Source of the DNA: Ophioceras dolichostomum
Lineage: Eukaryota; Ascomycota; Sordariomycetes; Magnaporthales; Ophioceraceae
Reading direction: 5' to 3'
DNA length: 64,000 nucleotides
Assembly: GCA_003049485.1 (NCBI GenBank)
Contig: PYST01000010.1
Span: forward strand, 64,500 to 128,499
How positions within the stretch are numbered: position 1 is the first letter of the stretch; each line of letters begins with the position of its first letter. Below are positions 1-10,446 of this stretch, in pieces. The translations under genes and the position numbers were made by a program. The notes below the pieces were generated by a model, which did not search any database, had not been told where the DNA came from, and saw only the letters and a program-made list of their open reading frames with translations.

Positions 1-475
1 TCCTTCCTCCCCTCCTTCCTTGAGAGATAGAATGGCGCGCTCGAAGCGAGACTTGAAGAAGAAGAACGACGACCAGCTAGCCGCGTTGCCGAGCAGGTTG
101 GGCGTAAGGCCGCGGTACATCGCCGCGATGGGGCTTTGGCCGCGGCCCTGATGAGATTGCACGAGACTCCTCAGCAGCCCTACTGTTGTGAGAGGAGCTG
201 CTCCTCCTCCTCCTCCTGTTGCTGTTGCGGTGGAGGCACGGTAGACTGGTGAAGCGAGTGATGATTTGTCAGCTAACAGTTGAACATACTGAGCTGCGGG
301 ACGAGACGAGAATCCGCAACTCCTGTTATGAAGGAAACTCACTCTGCATGCGCGTCTTCACGATGTCGAGAGGGTGCACCACGAGCGTGGCGATCGAGCC
401 GGCCGAGAGACCAGCGATGGTCTCGACCAGCGCGGGAGAGAGACCCGGCGAGACATCCTGGGCTGTTTCCCTCAT
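1..475 (-). CDS. FLX1: Mitochondrial carrier, FLX1-type folate/FAD transporter (partial, C-terminus outside window)
   Basis: Two exons are visible on the minus strand: 475..343 and 245..<1. The intron (342..246) has donor GTGAGT and acceptor CACCAG. The first ATG at 475 opens a short N-terminus, then the first carrier helix and the signature PLDIVKTRMQIYRAS; the splice joins KTRMQ to IYR. After a Gly/Ala-rich linker the next segment reads MYRGLTPNLLGNAASW followed by a Phe-rich FFFFKSRFER, the end of the first carrier repeat. PLDxVKTR and YRGLTPNLxGN are typical of the SLC25 inner-membrane carriers, and the wording is closest to yeast Flx1 and the human folate carrier, which move FAD or folate into the matrix. 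The substrate is inferred from family likeness only. The second and third repeats lie beyond the left edge. Confidence 0.8.
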
Positions 476-1223
476 AGAAACGAGCGGAAGAAGAGACCAG
501 GCGTGAAAAAAGATTTATGACTAGAAGGAGGGAAGCTCGAAGAAATTACATCGCAAAGTGAAACTAAATATTAACACGAAACAATTCGGTATAATACAGG
601 CGCTCTTTTTTCAAATTGTGTCCGAGGGACTAGAAAAAAAGGACTTCTCATTTCGGAGGTGAATTTCAGATTTTGATGGGGCCGTCCATCCCGAAAATCT
701 GCGGCAGTCGTCGACCGAGCTCCGTCCTTGACGCAGGCTCCGCCTGTCGCATCGGTATCGGAGTTTTAAAGGGTTTCGGCACGCGAGAACTCGAACCAAC
801 TGTGCGCGGAGGAATTGCAGGCGCATTTTGGCCCTCTACGTCTTCGATGTCTCGACAAGATGCTGCTGTATCATCTACACACGTTTGGAATTGCAATACT
901 CGAAAGACATTATGATTGCGAAAAAGGACATCGTGTTGGAGAGGTCAAAGTCCCGGTCATCAGTCTATATACATTGTTTTTACACTCGCCCGCAAAAAAA
1001 GTCGCGGCCGATAGACACACACGCCCAACAGGCGGAATATTGATCCCGATGTGTTCGATGTAGGCAGATATAGGCGCCCGTCACGCCCAAGTTCGGTCGA
1101 TCCGAGGACCAAAACTGGGTGCTGATCCATATCCGCATTGCGTCGATTCTATTACACCAAGCATCCACGCCAGCCCCATGTTCTTTCCTTCCTTCCCCCA
1201 CTAGGTCGCTTTCGACGAGAAGC
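476..1223. other. Intergenic: FLX1 promoter side and TOM7 3' side
   Basis: No open frame here looks coding. The stretch lies upstream of the FLX1-type start and downstream of the TOM7 stop, so it should hold the FLX1 promoter and the TOM7 3' UTR. No strong motif was recognised. Confidence 0.5.
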
Positions 1224-1721
1224 TTACGAGAGAGGTGAGAGGAGCCTGGAGTGTACCATAGGTTAACCGCCGTTCTACCTTCAGGCCTTTCAGGATACGC
1301 CGGCCGTGTGCTGGGCTCGAGGGTAAAGGAACCTACCGGATGATCGATGGACGGGGCTCGCTGCGGGTGTAGCCTGTGGCAACAAACAAGATAAGTGTGA
1401 GTAGTCTGGTCTCGCCGTACGACTGCCGTCTCTCGATGGCAGAGGGAAGGCAAAACGCCAAGCTCGGGGGAGTTGGTGGCTTCCATACCGAGGTAGAGGA
1501 TCAACGGCAGGTAGCCATAGTGGAGGGCAACCCGGGAGACGTCGATCAGCTTGCCGATGCGCTCCTGTGCGATGCCAAAGACACACGTGTTAGCTTAGCT
1601 CGAGCCCCTTATGTTGCAGAGAGCAGCGAGGTGCTAGAATCGCATCCGTCAGGAGAGGTTCATTCTGAAGAGGCGAAAGAGAGTTGCGACAGACCTTGGA
1701 CTCTTCTGAAAGGGCGAACAT
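1224..1721 (-). CDS. TOM7: Tom7, small subunit of the mitochondrial outer-membrane import complex
   Basis: Four short exons on the minus strand, 1721..1695, 1564..1489, 1373..1337 and 1245..1224, join in frame to 54 codons (53 residues), the usual size of fungal Tom7. The protein begins MFALSEESK, continues ERIGKLIDVSRVALHYGY and PLILYLGYTRSEPRPS, and ends IIRLLSPLS. The ALHYGYLPLILYLG stretch is the single membrane segment characteristic of Tom7. Tom7 sits in the TOM complex and tunes its assembly and that of Tom40/SAM. Donors are GTCTGT, GTATGG and GTAGGT; acceptors are CACAG, CACAG and TCCAG. The first donor is weak (GTCTGT), but the peptide continuity leaves little doubt. The gene is invisible to a simple ORF search because no exon exceeds 76 bases. 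It is divergent from the SF3b4 gene. Confidence 0.93.
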
Positions 1722-2408
1722 CTTGTCTGGTCTGGCAGGGACGGAAGAAAGACGAGGAAGCGCTCAGGAGTTTCTTTCCGCAATTTGCTGCGTAGATATG
1801 CTGCAGTACAAGGGATCTCGACAAGGACGGTGGTGATAGTCGTCGGCGCTGAGATGGTTCAGATGCTGGAATGGATTGACTTTGAATTTTTTGGAAGGCG
1901 TGAAAGTGGAGACGTTATTCTCTCAGACGGGGCGGCAGCTGGTGGCAGCTGTGAGGCCTGTTAGAATCACCCTAGTGTGCCTTCCTCATGGACCTCATGC
2001 TTGAAGTTTCCGAGGATTTGGGTTATATAATCACACCTAATTACAACTCTCACACCCTAGCACTTTCAATGGCACAAATTTTGGTAACACGCGACGGCGA
2101 GACTTTCTAGAGAATCTCGCGGTCTGCACCCACAGCTTCATGCGCCCGTCGCCACCTTTCCCGAAAAGTATTTGGGCAGCACAGCTACTGCAATAAGAAC
2201 AAGTGTCTTTTTGGGATCGAAATCGGTGCCTCTGAGAAGAAGCGTTAGACCGAACGGGCCAGGCACAGTTGCCTGTTCAAGGTGTTTTCGGGGAAGCGAA
2301 ACGAATGGAGAGGAGGAAAGACGCGTAACAAGGCCACTACCTTCCTCGTCTGACCGTCGCTCTTCCTCTTGACCTACGTCGACGAACGAAAGCCCGAACC
2401 CAAGCAAA
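1722..2408. promoter_or_regulatory. Divergent promoter region between TOM7 and the SF3b4-like gene
   Basis: About 690 bases separate two divergently read housekeeping genes. A TATATAA word lies at 2024-2030, but it is nearly 400 bases before the SF3b4 start, so its use as a TATA box is uncertain. No coding signal is seen. Confidence 0.4.
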
Positions 2409-3956
2409 ATGGCGAATAGACATTGGGAGCAGAATAAGGAGGCGACCGTCTATGTCGGCAACCTGGACGAGCGGTTCGGCGAGGCGATGATGTGGGAGAT
2501 GATGACCCAGATGGGGCCCGTCGTGAACCTGCACATGCCTATGGACCGCGTGTCCAGGACGCACCAGGGATACGGCTTCGTCGAGTTCGACACGCCCGAG
2601 ACGGCCGACTACGCCTCCCGGGCCCTCAACGGCATCCGCGTCTTCGGCAAGGTCATCCGCGTTAACAAAGCTAGTGCCGACAAGCAGAAGACCGCCGAGA
2701 TCGGCGCCGAGCTGTTCGTCAACAACCTCGACTCGCAGGTAGACGAGAAGATCTTGTACGACACCTTCAGCCGCTTCGGCCAGCTTGTGACCCCGCCCAA
2801 CGTGGTGCGCGACGCGAACAATATATCGAAGGGGTACGGCTTCGTCAACTTCGACAGTTTCGAGGCGTCGGACGCCGCAAAGGAGACCATGTCCGGCCAG
2901 TACCTGCTCAGCAAGCAGATCGTGGTCGAGTACGCGTACAAGAAGGACGGGAAGGGCGAGCGCCACGGCGACCAGGCCGAGCGCAAGCTCGCCGCCGAGG
3001 GCAAGAAGCACAACATCGTCCCGGAGAAGCAGCCCCTGCCGCCGGCGTTCCTCATGACCGCCCCGGCCGCTACACCCACCACCTCAGCTCCTGCTTCTAA
3101 CTCGTCGGGCCCGCCTCCGAACGCGCCCACCGGCCCCGCGGCGGGAGGAGGAGGATCATCTGGCCCGCCGGCCTTCGACCCCACGTCCAACGGACCCAAC
3201 GGAACCGCCGGCGGTGGACCAGGCGGTATCCCGCACCCCGGCAGCATGGCGCCGCACCCAGGCGCCATCCCCGCAGGCTTCGGCGGCGGCCCAGGCGGCG
3301 GACGCGGTCACGGTCACCACCCATCACACGGCCCCCCGCTCCCCGTCAACATGCCGCCGCAGCGCATGCCCCACGGCTTCCCCGGCGGCGGCCCCGGTGT
3401 CATCCCGCCTCCCCCTCTCGGCCTGCGCGGCGGTCCAGTCGGCGTCGGCGGTCCCGTCGGCGGCGGCGGCCACAGTGGCCATAACATGTCGCCCGTCGTC
3501 GGCCCCCCGCCAGGGCCAGGCATCAGCAGCATCGGCGGTAGCGGTATCAACGCCCTGCCCCCCGCGCCGTCGGGCCTGCCGGCGCGCCCGCCGCCCAGCC
3601 ACGCCGTGTTCAACGGCCCCCCCATCAACGAGTTCCACCCAGGCGCGGCCGGCGGCGGCCCCCCCGGTGGTGGCGGCTTCCGTGGAGGAGTACCAGGGGG
3701 AGCAGGAGGAGTAGGGGGTCCGCCGCCGTTACCACTGCCGATGCCGCTGCCGATGTCGCCGGCGGGCTTGGGTGGTGGTGCTGGCGTGCCGGGTGTGCCG
3801 GGTGTGCCGCCCCCTGGATTTGGCTTGCATGCTGGCCCTCCCGGTAGCATTCCGCCGATCCCCCCGCCGGGGGCGTTCGCGCCGCCGCCGGGCTTTGGTG
3901 CGACGCCGCCTGGCGTGCCACTGCCGCCGCCGCCTGGTTTCCCGGTCCGTCGTTGA
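2409..3956 (+). CDS. HSH49: Splicing factor 3b subunit 4 (SAP49/Hsh49), two RRMs with a Gly/Pro-rich tail
   Basis: A single uninterrupted frame of 515 residues. RRM1 spans roughly residues 12-90 (ATVYVGNLDERF, then RNP1 GYGFVEF) and RRM2 roughly 100-180 (AELFVNNLDSQVDE, then KGYGFVNF). The order, spacing and wording match SF3b4/Hsh49, the U2 snRNP protein that contacts pre-mRNA near the branch site and binds SF3b2/Cus1 through RRM1. From about residue 220 the protein is a low-complexity Gly/Pro/Met tail, like the proline-rich tail of metazoan SF3B4 and much longer than in yeast Hsh49 (about 213 residues). The start at 2409 has a good context (AAAATGGCG) and directly precedes RRM1. The absence of introns in a spliceosomal gene is notable but not unusual in fungi. 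Codon use is strongly GC3 biased. Confidence 0.92.
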   Translation: MANRHWEQNKEATVYVGNLDERFGEAMMWEMMTQMGPVVNLHMPMDRVSRTHQGYGFVEFDTPETADYASRALNGIRVFGKVIRVNKASADKQKTAEIGAELFVNNLDSQVDEKILYDTFSRFGQLVTPPNVVRDANNISKGYGFVNFDSFEASDAAKETMSGQYLLSKQIVVEYAYKKDGKGERHGDQAERKLAAEGKKHNIVPEKQPLPPAFLMTAPAATPTTSAPASNSSGPPPNAPTGPAAGGGGSSGPPAFDPTSNGPNGTAGGGPGGIPHPGSMAPHPGAIPAGFGGGPGGGRGHGHHPSHGPPLPVNMPPQRMPHGFPGGGPGVIPPPPLGLRGGPVGVGGPVGGGGHSGHNMSPVVGPPPGPGISSIGGSGINALPPAPSGLPARPPPSHAVFNGPPINEFHPGAAGGGPPGGGGFRGGVPGGAGGVGGPPPLPLPMPLPMSPAGLGGGAGVPGVPGVPPPGFGLHAGPPGSIPPIPPPGAFAPPPGFGATPPGVPLPPPPGFPVRR

Positions 3957-5393
3957 GCGGGAGAGGGAGGAGGAGGTACGACGAGACAACTACGTCTTGT
4001 CTGTTCACCTGCCTACACAATCGCACTTGACTGGCTTTGTGCGGGAACATTCTTCTCCGTTCTTGTGGGTGGACGGATCAGATCGCCTTGTGACCACGAC
4101 AAGGAGACGGCCGTTGATATCGACATGGGAACCTAGGTGCTGTCAAATGGTGTGTCGATATTGCAGAGGAGCACGTGTCCATCCACCAACTGAGAGAGAG
4201 GAACGGGTAACTTGGAACTCTTCGGAGCCGTCCAAGCAGCCACGGAGAACCGTTTGATCCGAGGGACTTTTGCGGCGGCGTTAGCGTCGAGGCAACGTTG
4301 GCTGTGGCGGGGACGTCGCAAAAAAGAGTTTCGAGAACGAACGCCCTATCTCAGCTCTCAACCCCTTGCCTCGGCCGACGGATTTTCGGGAAGGGAGTTC
4401 TCATCTTGGTCCCCTAGCTAACTGAGCTATCTGACCCAGAGTTGTGGCCTGGACGTGCTACGGCAGAGTCTCGTCAACCACCGGATCCGACAGGGGAAGG
4501 ATACCAGGAAGGCCCTGCGGTCCCAAGATGGTCACAAAGCCACAACAACGGCGGGCTAGGTAGCTAACGCTACCGTGCCATTGCCATAGGCATCAAGGGG
4601 ATAGGACTGCCAGCTCATGTCTAAGGTATCTACGGTGCCGAAGAGGGGGAGGATAGATCATTGGCGTCTTTTCCATTTTTGAGAGCCATCATTTAGCTGA
4701 CCTGAGGTAGCTATGGAGAATGTGGCCTGGCGTGGCGGAAACCCCCAAGATGGGCCAGCCAACAACACATCACGGAGGACACACTTGTTGAACAAAATAA
4801 AATATTTTGATACCCAATGTTCTACAGACGTTTCACCTGCTAAAGGACAGGTGAAGCGTAGTTGATGATTACAGGTTCTGTCCCTTTTGATTGATCCTTG
4901 CTTTGCCTCAGGTCCTCCGAATAACCCCTTCTTAACGATGATCAGCCGGAAGAACCCTCCTAGAAAACGCCCTGTCGTACCGAAAAAAGACCCTGTCGGT
5001 ATTCCATAAACCAAACAGGTGATGATATCTGCCCCAATATCTCTCCTAAATCTGCTTTCGTGGTCAACTCTCCTGTGCCGACTCGACTCGCAGTGGTGGT
5101 ACCTTCGGTAGAACGGTACCTATCGAGGCTGTCTATTCCAACAATGGAATGGAGAGCGGGGAAAAAAAAGGAGACTCAACGAGAGAGAGGGAAAGAAACA
5201 AGAAATGATACAGAAAGATGAGGTCTCGATCCAAAATAATATTTCCGATACACAAGAGAGAGAGAGCGCGCGAGAGAGAGACATAAAATATTCCCACAGC
5301 CGTAGCGATGATAAAAGAAGATGAGAGATCCAAACACATAAAATGAAGAAGAAAGAGAGAACCCCCAAAGAAGAGCATTTATCGTCATGACAT
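3957..5393. other. Intergenic between convergent SF3b4 and MID1 genes
   Basis: This should carry the two facing 3' UTRs. A purine-rich GA stretch lies around 5150-5290. The minus strand at about 4437-4410 carries a tRNA A-box-like word (TAGCTCAGTTAG), but no D-stem partner or B box follows, so no tRNA is called. Confidence 0.45.
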
Positions 5394-7552
5394 TCATACC
5401 ACAAGCGCAGCCAACACAACAGCGCCCACCCCCCCACCAAACACTCTCCAACCCCCCGGCGGCGCGGCTCCCCTACTCCTCGTCCCCGCGCTCAGCAGCA
5501 AAGTATAATGCCCCGTCGCTGGGAAGTTGCACTTGAACCCTCCGTTCCCGTCCGTCTCGTTGACGTGGTAGCTGCCCCTGAAGCTGTGCCTCATCCCCGG
5601 CGTCGGGCACGCGAAGCCCATGGCGGACGGGCAGCTCTGCACGAGGTCGTAGCAGAGATTGTCGCAGGGCAGCAGCTCCTTGTACGGCCCCGGCGCGATG
5701 ACCTCGTCGATCCGCGGGTTCCGGCTCGAGAGGGACGCGTTCGCGGAGGCTTCTATCTGGGAGTCGGTCGCGGCTTTCGCGGCGGCGTCGCGTTCGGCGT
5801 CGGTGAGGACGCGGCCGTCCTGGGGGAAGGGTTGGGACATCGCCCTCGGTTGCAGCCAGGGTTGTGGTTGTGTGGAGGAGTTGCTGAAGAAGGGCGAGCA
5901 GCGCGGGATGGTGACGTGGCAGAGCCAGAGCTTGTAGGCCTCCCTGCAGTCGTTGCAGCCGCGGACTAAGGAGTAGCGCTGCGTCGGCGAGGTTTCGCAT
6001 TGGATCTGGGCGAGGGCCTTTTCGAAGTTGGCGTACATCTCGCGGGCGTAGTCGTCGTAGAAGGAGACGAGCTGGGTCGTGTTGAGTTTTAGGGGGTTGG
6101 AGGGGACGGAGTAGGCGATTGTGTTGCAGAAGGGGAGGCCGGATATTAGGGTGCATGTGTTTCCATCCGCTGTTTTTTTTGTAGGACAAGAGAGAGAGGT
6201 CAGTGAGAGTCCCAGGCAGAGTGGTTCCGAATACAAAGCAGAGGGGCGGTGTGCTTATGCTTACATTGCCTGGTGGTGAAGTCCGTCGACCGGAACACGA
6301 TGCCACCACCGCCGACGGCGTTGCTCCTCTTCGGGGTAGTGGCAAGGATGCCGGTGTATGTAGAGCTGGCGTTGAGCCCGCTGATGTGGAACTGCTGCTC
6401 CGCCGAGCTGTCCGGACCGCGCTTGGTCATCATCCTGGACTGCACTAGGTTGGACAGCTTGCCGTCCTTGGTGGTGGTGGCTATCCTGGCGTAGTTCTGC
6501 AGGCCGCAGTACGAGTAGCGCACACCGCTGATGGCGCGGTCGTTGCTGCCATGTGCGAATAGTACGTAAGGCTGGGTCGCGGTAGTAGAAGAGCCGTCGC
6601 TGCTGCTGCCGGTCTGGACATCGGCAGCAGCAGGAGCCATGGCCCGCGTCTGCAGCAGCGCGGCCTGGTCGTCGCTGTCGACGAAGACCAGCCGCCCCGA
6701 GTCCGCGCCCGGCGGCTGCGCGTCGTTGTAGCCGTGGTACGAGGCGTCGATGGAGGCCGCGACCTCGAAGTTCCACGTGCCCTGCAGCTCGGAGGTGTCG
6801 ATGATCGGCGCCGCGACGCGGATGTACAAGTCGTCTGAGCTGCTGACGTTCAGCATGGCGGCGCCTTCGGTGAAGATGCTCCAGGCCCATGGCGCACCGT
6901 CGTACGCCGTCGAGATGAACATGGTGAGCTGGGGCGCCTGTGCGGTGCTCGTCGTGTCCGCTACTACCGCCACGGGCTGGGGTTGCAGGCACGTATTCGC
7001 TGAGATATAAACGGTCTTCGTCGTCACCGCTTGTCGTCGGCGAAGCGACTCTCCATCTCCCGTTCCCGCTCCGGTATCCTCTTCGGACTCGGGTTTTGGC
7101 TCGTGTTCTCCAAGATCTCTCCTCCGCAGCTCCTGGCGATCATCAGCAGCCCCGCCGAATATGGTAGCCTTCTCGAACACGAAAGCCTGCGATTTCCCCG
7201 GCGCGATGTCCATCGCCACAGGCACGTTGTTGGCCAGGGTGGTGACGCCGTCGGGCGGCGCCCTGCCGATGATGCTTCTGTCGAAAGGGGTGAACTCGGG
7301 CTCGTAGTCCACCGCAGAGACCGCCGCCGCCGCCACTGCCGCCCTCGGTCGCAATCTTCCCGCCTCCTCTGGTTCCTCGCCATGATCGTCGAGTATTGGT
7401 GTCCGCGCTGCGAGGGGTTGGTTGTGGTGGTCGCCGGCGATCTCTTCCGCAAGCGCAAACTGCGGGGAGAAGAGTGTGAGGTATAGGAGAATCAGGAGAA
7501 AAGAAGCGAGCAGGGACGCGGCCAGTCGCGACTGGAGAGGGCTGAGCTGCAT
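5394..7552 (-). CDS. MID1: Mid1-type stretch-activated calcium channel regulatory subunit
   Basis: Two exons, 7552..6265 and 6169..5394, with donor GTAAGC and acceptor AACAG, close to 688 codons (687 residues). The N-terminus is a clear signal peptide (hydrophobic about 10-35). A long extracellular region follows, then a cysteine-rich C-terminal half: YCGLQNYARI, CTLISGLPFCNTIAYSVP, YKLWLCHVTIPRC, PCDNLCYDLVQSCP and FACP. This Cys pattern is that of fungal Mid1, related to animal FAM155/NALF, the partner of the Cch1/NALCN channel in the plasma membrane. It mediates calcium influx on mating, cell-wall or ER stress and supports hyphal growth. A final hydrophobic stretch at the C-terminus (GGVGAVVLAALVV) may act as a GPI or membrane anchor. 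Yeast Mid1 is 548 residues, so this copy is somewhat longer. Function is inferred from family. Confidence 0.9.
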
Positions 7553-9388
7553 CGCGAAGACATGCCCTGCCCTCGCGCGGAGGCGGGCAGGGAGTCTAGG
7601 GAGACGAACGAAGGTTGTCGATGACGACGAGGGGCTCCGCTCGGTTCTTCCCTCGGTTCGCTCAGGGCCGTTCCCGATGATGACTCTTTCGTCCTAATAC
7701 TCGTGTGTTCCAAAAAAGCGGGCGATGATCCCTCAATATAATGGTAGCAGTGGAGGAGATACGCAAAGAAAGGGCCGCGATCGCGGGGCCGCCGGCCGTT
7801 GGTAGTCTGAATCCTCAACGGTGCGCTGGCTCGTTGGTGGGTGGCGTCTGACGGTCGCCCCAAGTTACGGGGTTAGGGTGAGATGTATGGGGATGGCTAG
7901 TATACGGAGTTTTTCAATTACAGCCAAAGAAGAGCCTAGATAGAATCGAGGAAGATGAAAAAAAACAAAAAGATTCCACAACAGCCAAAAGTTCAATCTG
8001 GCTGGAGGGAGGTTCGTACGTCGGTGTTGATGGGCCTTCTCAAACAGAGGATGTCACAGGCGCAACAGGGTGCTGGGGTTGATCTTCGAGGCACAGCCCG
8101 CCCACGGCGCGCCCAGGCGATTGTGCAGGTGGGCGGGTGTGTGACGGCAGGACGGCTGATAAGATCAAGTGTGGAATTGAGGGAGGTACATGGCCACGCT
8201 AACATTTTGATGTTGTGCCGCAAGTATCCCCGCTAAGATCCGGCCCCCATCATGCTTGTCTCACATTGGCTTCTGGCTGACTTCTGGCGGCCGCCCCCCC
8301 TCCAAAACGCGATGCGGAAAGCTTGGCATATTCAATGCCCCTTTTCTTCCTTTCCCGTCTTTTTTTTCTTTTCTCTCGGGGGCCAAGATTTAAAAGTGCA
8401 GGTGGGCGGCTCAACAGCTTTCCAATCATTTTTGGGGATTAGAATGGCTCTGGACGGAGCTGAATATGCCTGCAGGTGTGTGGTTGTAGTTAATTTGGGG
8501 CATAAACTTGGTAAACTGTCCAAAGCTCAATCGCAAGCCCCCAACTGCCGCTGCAGGCTTGCCCACCATCATCCAACGTTATACGGGGGTATGTGGAAGC
8601 GATTCTGCCCTATTGCAGTCGCTTCTGTCACACCAGCTGGACACGCATGCACACACGAGAGGACGGTGGGCTAGATCCCGACCCCGCCATAGTGATGTGA
8701 TCACCAGAAAGATGATTATCCCATAGCAGACAAGTTGACCTTCGAAGGAAGGGGTATGATCGTAGAAAAGCAACGCAGCACGATTCCACATGACAAAAAA
8801 CATATCGATAAATGTACAAGTCCCTTCATCGTGATCGATTCTTCCGTCTCTTCAACCTCTCCCATCATCACCCGATCCGCCGTAATCCACCGCTGAGAAA
8901 CACCTCCCAGAGACATACGGAAAATGATGAAGACACACTGTTCGGTACCCTAACCCATCCCGCAGCCGTTTCCCCTCCATTGATCCCTTCCGTACCAAAC
9001 CAGCAAGGAAAGACGACGTGCCAACCAAACAAACAGCCAACCAACCAGCCGACCCAGCAACCGATAAACCGTTAAACCCTACTTTCCCTCCATAGCCCTC
9101 GTTTGAACCCCAAACGCGCGTGGGTGATTCGGCCATGCCCAAGACGACAGGACACGTGCAAGAGGGGATATGGAGGAGAAGAGCGCAAAGAGAGTGAGCG
9201 AGCGCGTGAGGGGTCAAGACTCACGGGAAAATATTCTTAGGTTCCCCCGCGTTGAGAACGATGATGGCGTGCTCGCTCTCTTGAAGTTCCATGTACAGAC
9301 ACGAGCAAACCGGTGGGTGGTCTTGACCCTCCCCTTTCTTTAACCCAGGTAGAGAGGTAGATTTCCTCGCTTGGCTTCTTCTTCCTTT
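7553..9388. other. Intergenic: MID1 promoter side and YOP1 3' side
   Basis: About 1.8 kb with no supported gene. The short frames here show no recognisable domain or coding bias. It should contain the upstream region of MID1 and the 3' UTR of YOP1. There is a run of degenerate CCAAC/CAACCAACC words near 9010-9075. Confidence 0.45.
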
Positions 9389-10446
9389 TTACTCGCCCTT
9401 GTGGAGCCCATCAACCTTGGAGCGGAGGTTGCTGGACGCGGAGCCGCTGCTCTTGAAGTAGCGGGACAGGGTCGGCTGGAGGAACGAGCGGAAGACGATG
9501 TCGGCCCCGCGGAAGGCCGGGAGGGACAGCCACAGGAGGAAGACGAACTTGAAGGTGTAGTAGAAGGGGAACCAGTAGACGACGCTGACGAGGCTCTCAA
9601 CGACGCTGTAATTTTTCAACCAAGTCAGTCAGTATTCCTGATCATTCGGGAGATAGCTAGATACCTAGCTCGGTAGATAGGTAGGTAGGTAGGTAGGTAG
9701 GTAGGTAGGCGTGAATGCCTGCCTGTCTGGTGAGGTAAAAAGAACGGGAGAGAAGAAATCCTTACGTGAAGAGCGCAAACACAACCCAGTACTATATGGA
9801 ACGCGAGGAAAACAAGCAGCCAGTCAGTAAAAAAAACAGAGGTCTTTGATGTCATACGTCGCAAACGCAGCACAAATGGGGTGGGTACAATGATGGTAGG
9901 AGATAAGTGCCAGGAAGGAGGAAAAAACCCCACAGTAAGCCATTGAGTGTCGTCGGCCGTGCTCGCGGTGAACAGCGCCTCGAGAGAGTAGTAGCCAGGG
10001 ATGGCGAAGCCGGCGATGTTGGTCAACAGCTGACCGCCGAGGTTGAAGACGATGAGGAAGAAGTACAGCACGACGAGGCCGATGACGGCGTAGGCCTTGG
10101 GGACGTTGGTCGTGCGCTCGAGGTTGGTCAGAGCGGGGTACTTGGAGAGCTATATTGAGATGGCGATACGTTTGCGCGGAACGACGAAGAGATCATCAGT
10201 AAATATTTTGTTTGCAGGCATAGAACAGCACGGTGTAGATGTAAGGTAGGCAGGGAGGTAGGTAGGTAGGCATCGAGCTCTTGGGCCCTCGGAATGCAGC
10301 GCGCGAGCGAGCGAGCAAGAGAACGGGAGGGCGACAGTCACTAAAGGAGGGAGGTAGGAGAGGAAAGATGGGATGAGGAGGTTAAAACATACCTCGCGGT
10401 CGAGCTGCGTCACGTAGTGCTGAACGCGATCCTGAGGAGAAGACAT
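9389..10446 (-). CDS. YOP1: Yop1, TB2/DP1/HVA22 reticulon-like ER membrane-shaping protein
   Basis: Four exons, 10446..10393, 10149..9934, 9791..9766 and 9605..9389, close to 171 codons (170 residues), the normal Yop1 length. The protein starts MSSPQDRVQHYVTQLDRE, has LSKYPALTNLERTTNVPKAY, then hairpin membrane segments with FNLGGQLLTNIAGFAIPGYY and TASTADDTQWLTYWVVFALF, and SLVSVVYWFPFYYTFKFVFL, all typical of fungal Yop1. It bends the tubular ER with reticulons and interacts with Yip1/Sey1. Exon 3 is only 26 bases (Y-W-V-V-F-A-L-F-T, split codon). The donor after exon 2 is GTGGGG, a weak match, but the peptide WLT|YWVV is conserved across the join. Intron 3 contains a TAGG tandem repeat. 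Confidence 0.96.
9678..9709 (+). repeat. Tetranucleotide repeat (TAGG)8
   Basis: Eight perfect TAGG units inside the third intron of YOP1. The same TAGG word recurs in most intergenic spaces of the window. Confidence 0.95.

Noticed and set aside
3214..3850. Long frames on both strands inside the SF3b4 Gly/Pro tail
   Set aside because: Shadow frames of a GC-biased low-complexity coding sequence.
4400..4440. tRNA A-box-like TAGCTCAGTTAG on the minus strand
   Set aside because: No matching D-stem, no B box at the right distance and no acceptor-stem pairing.
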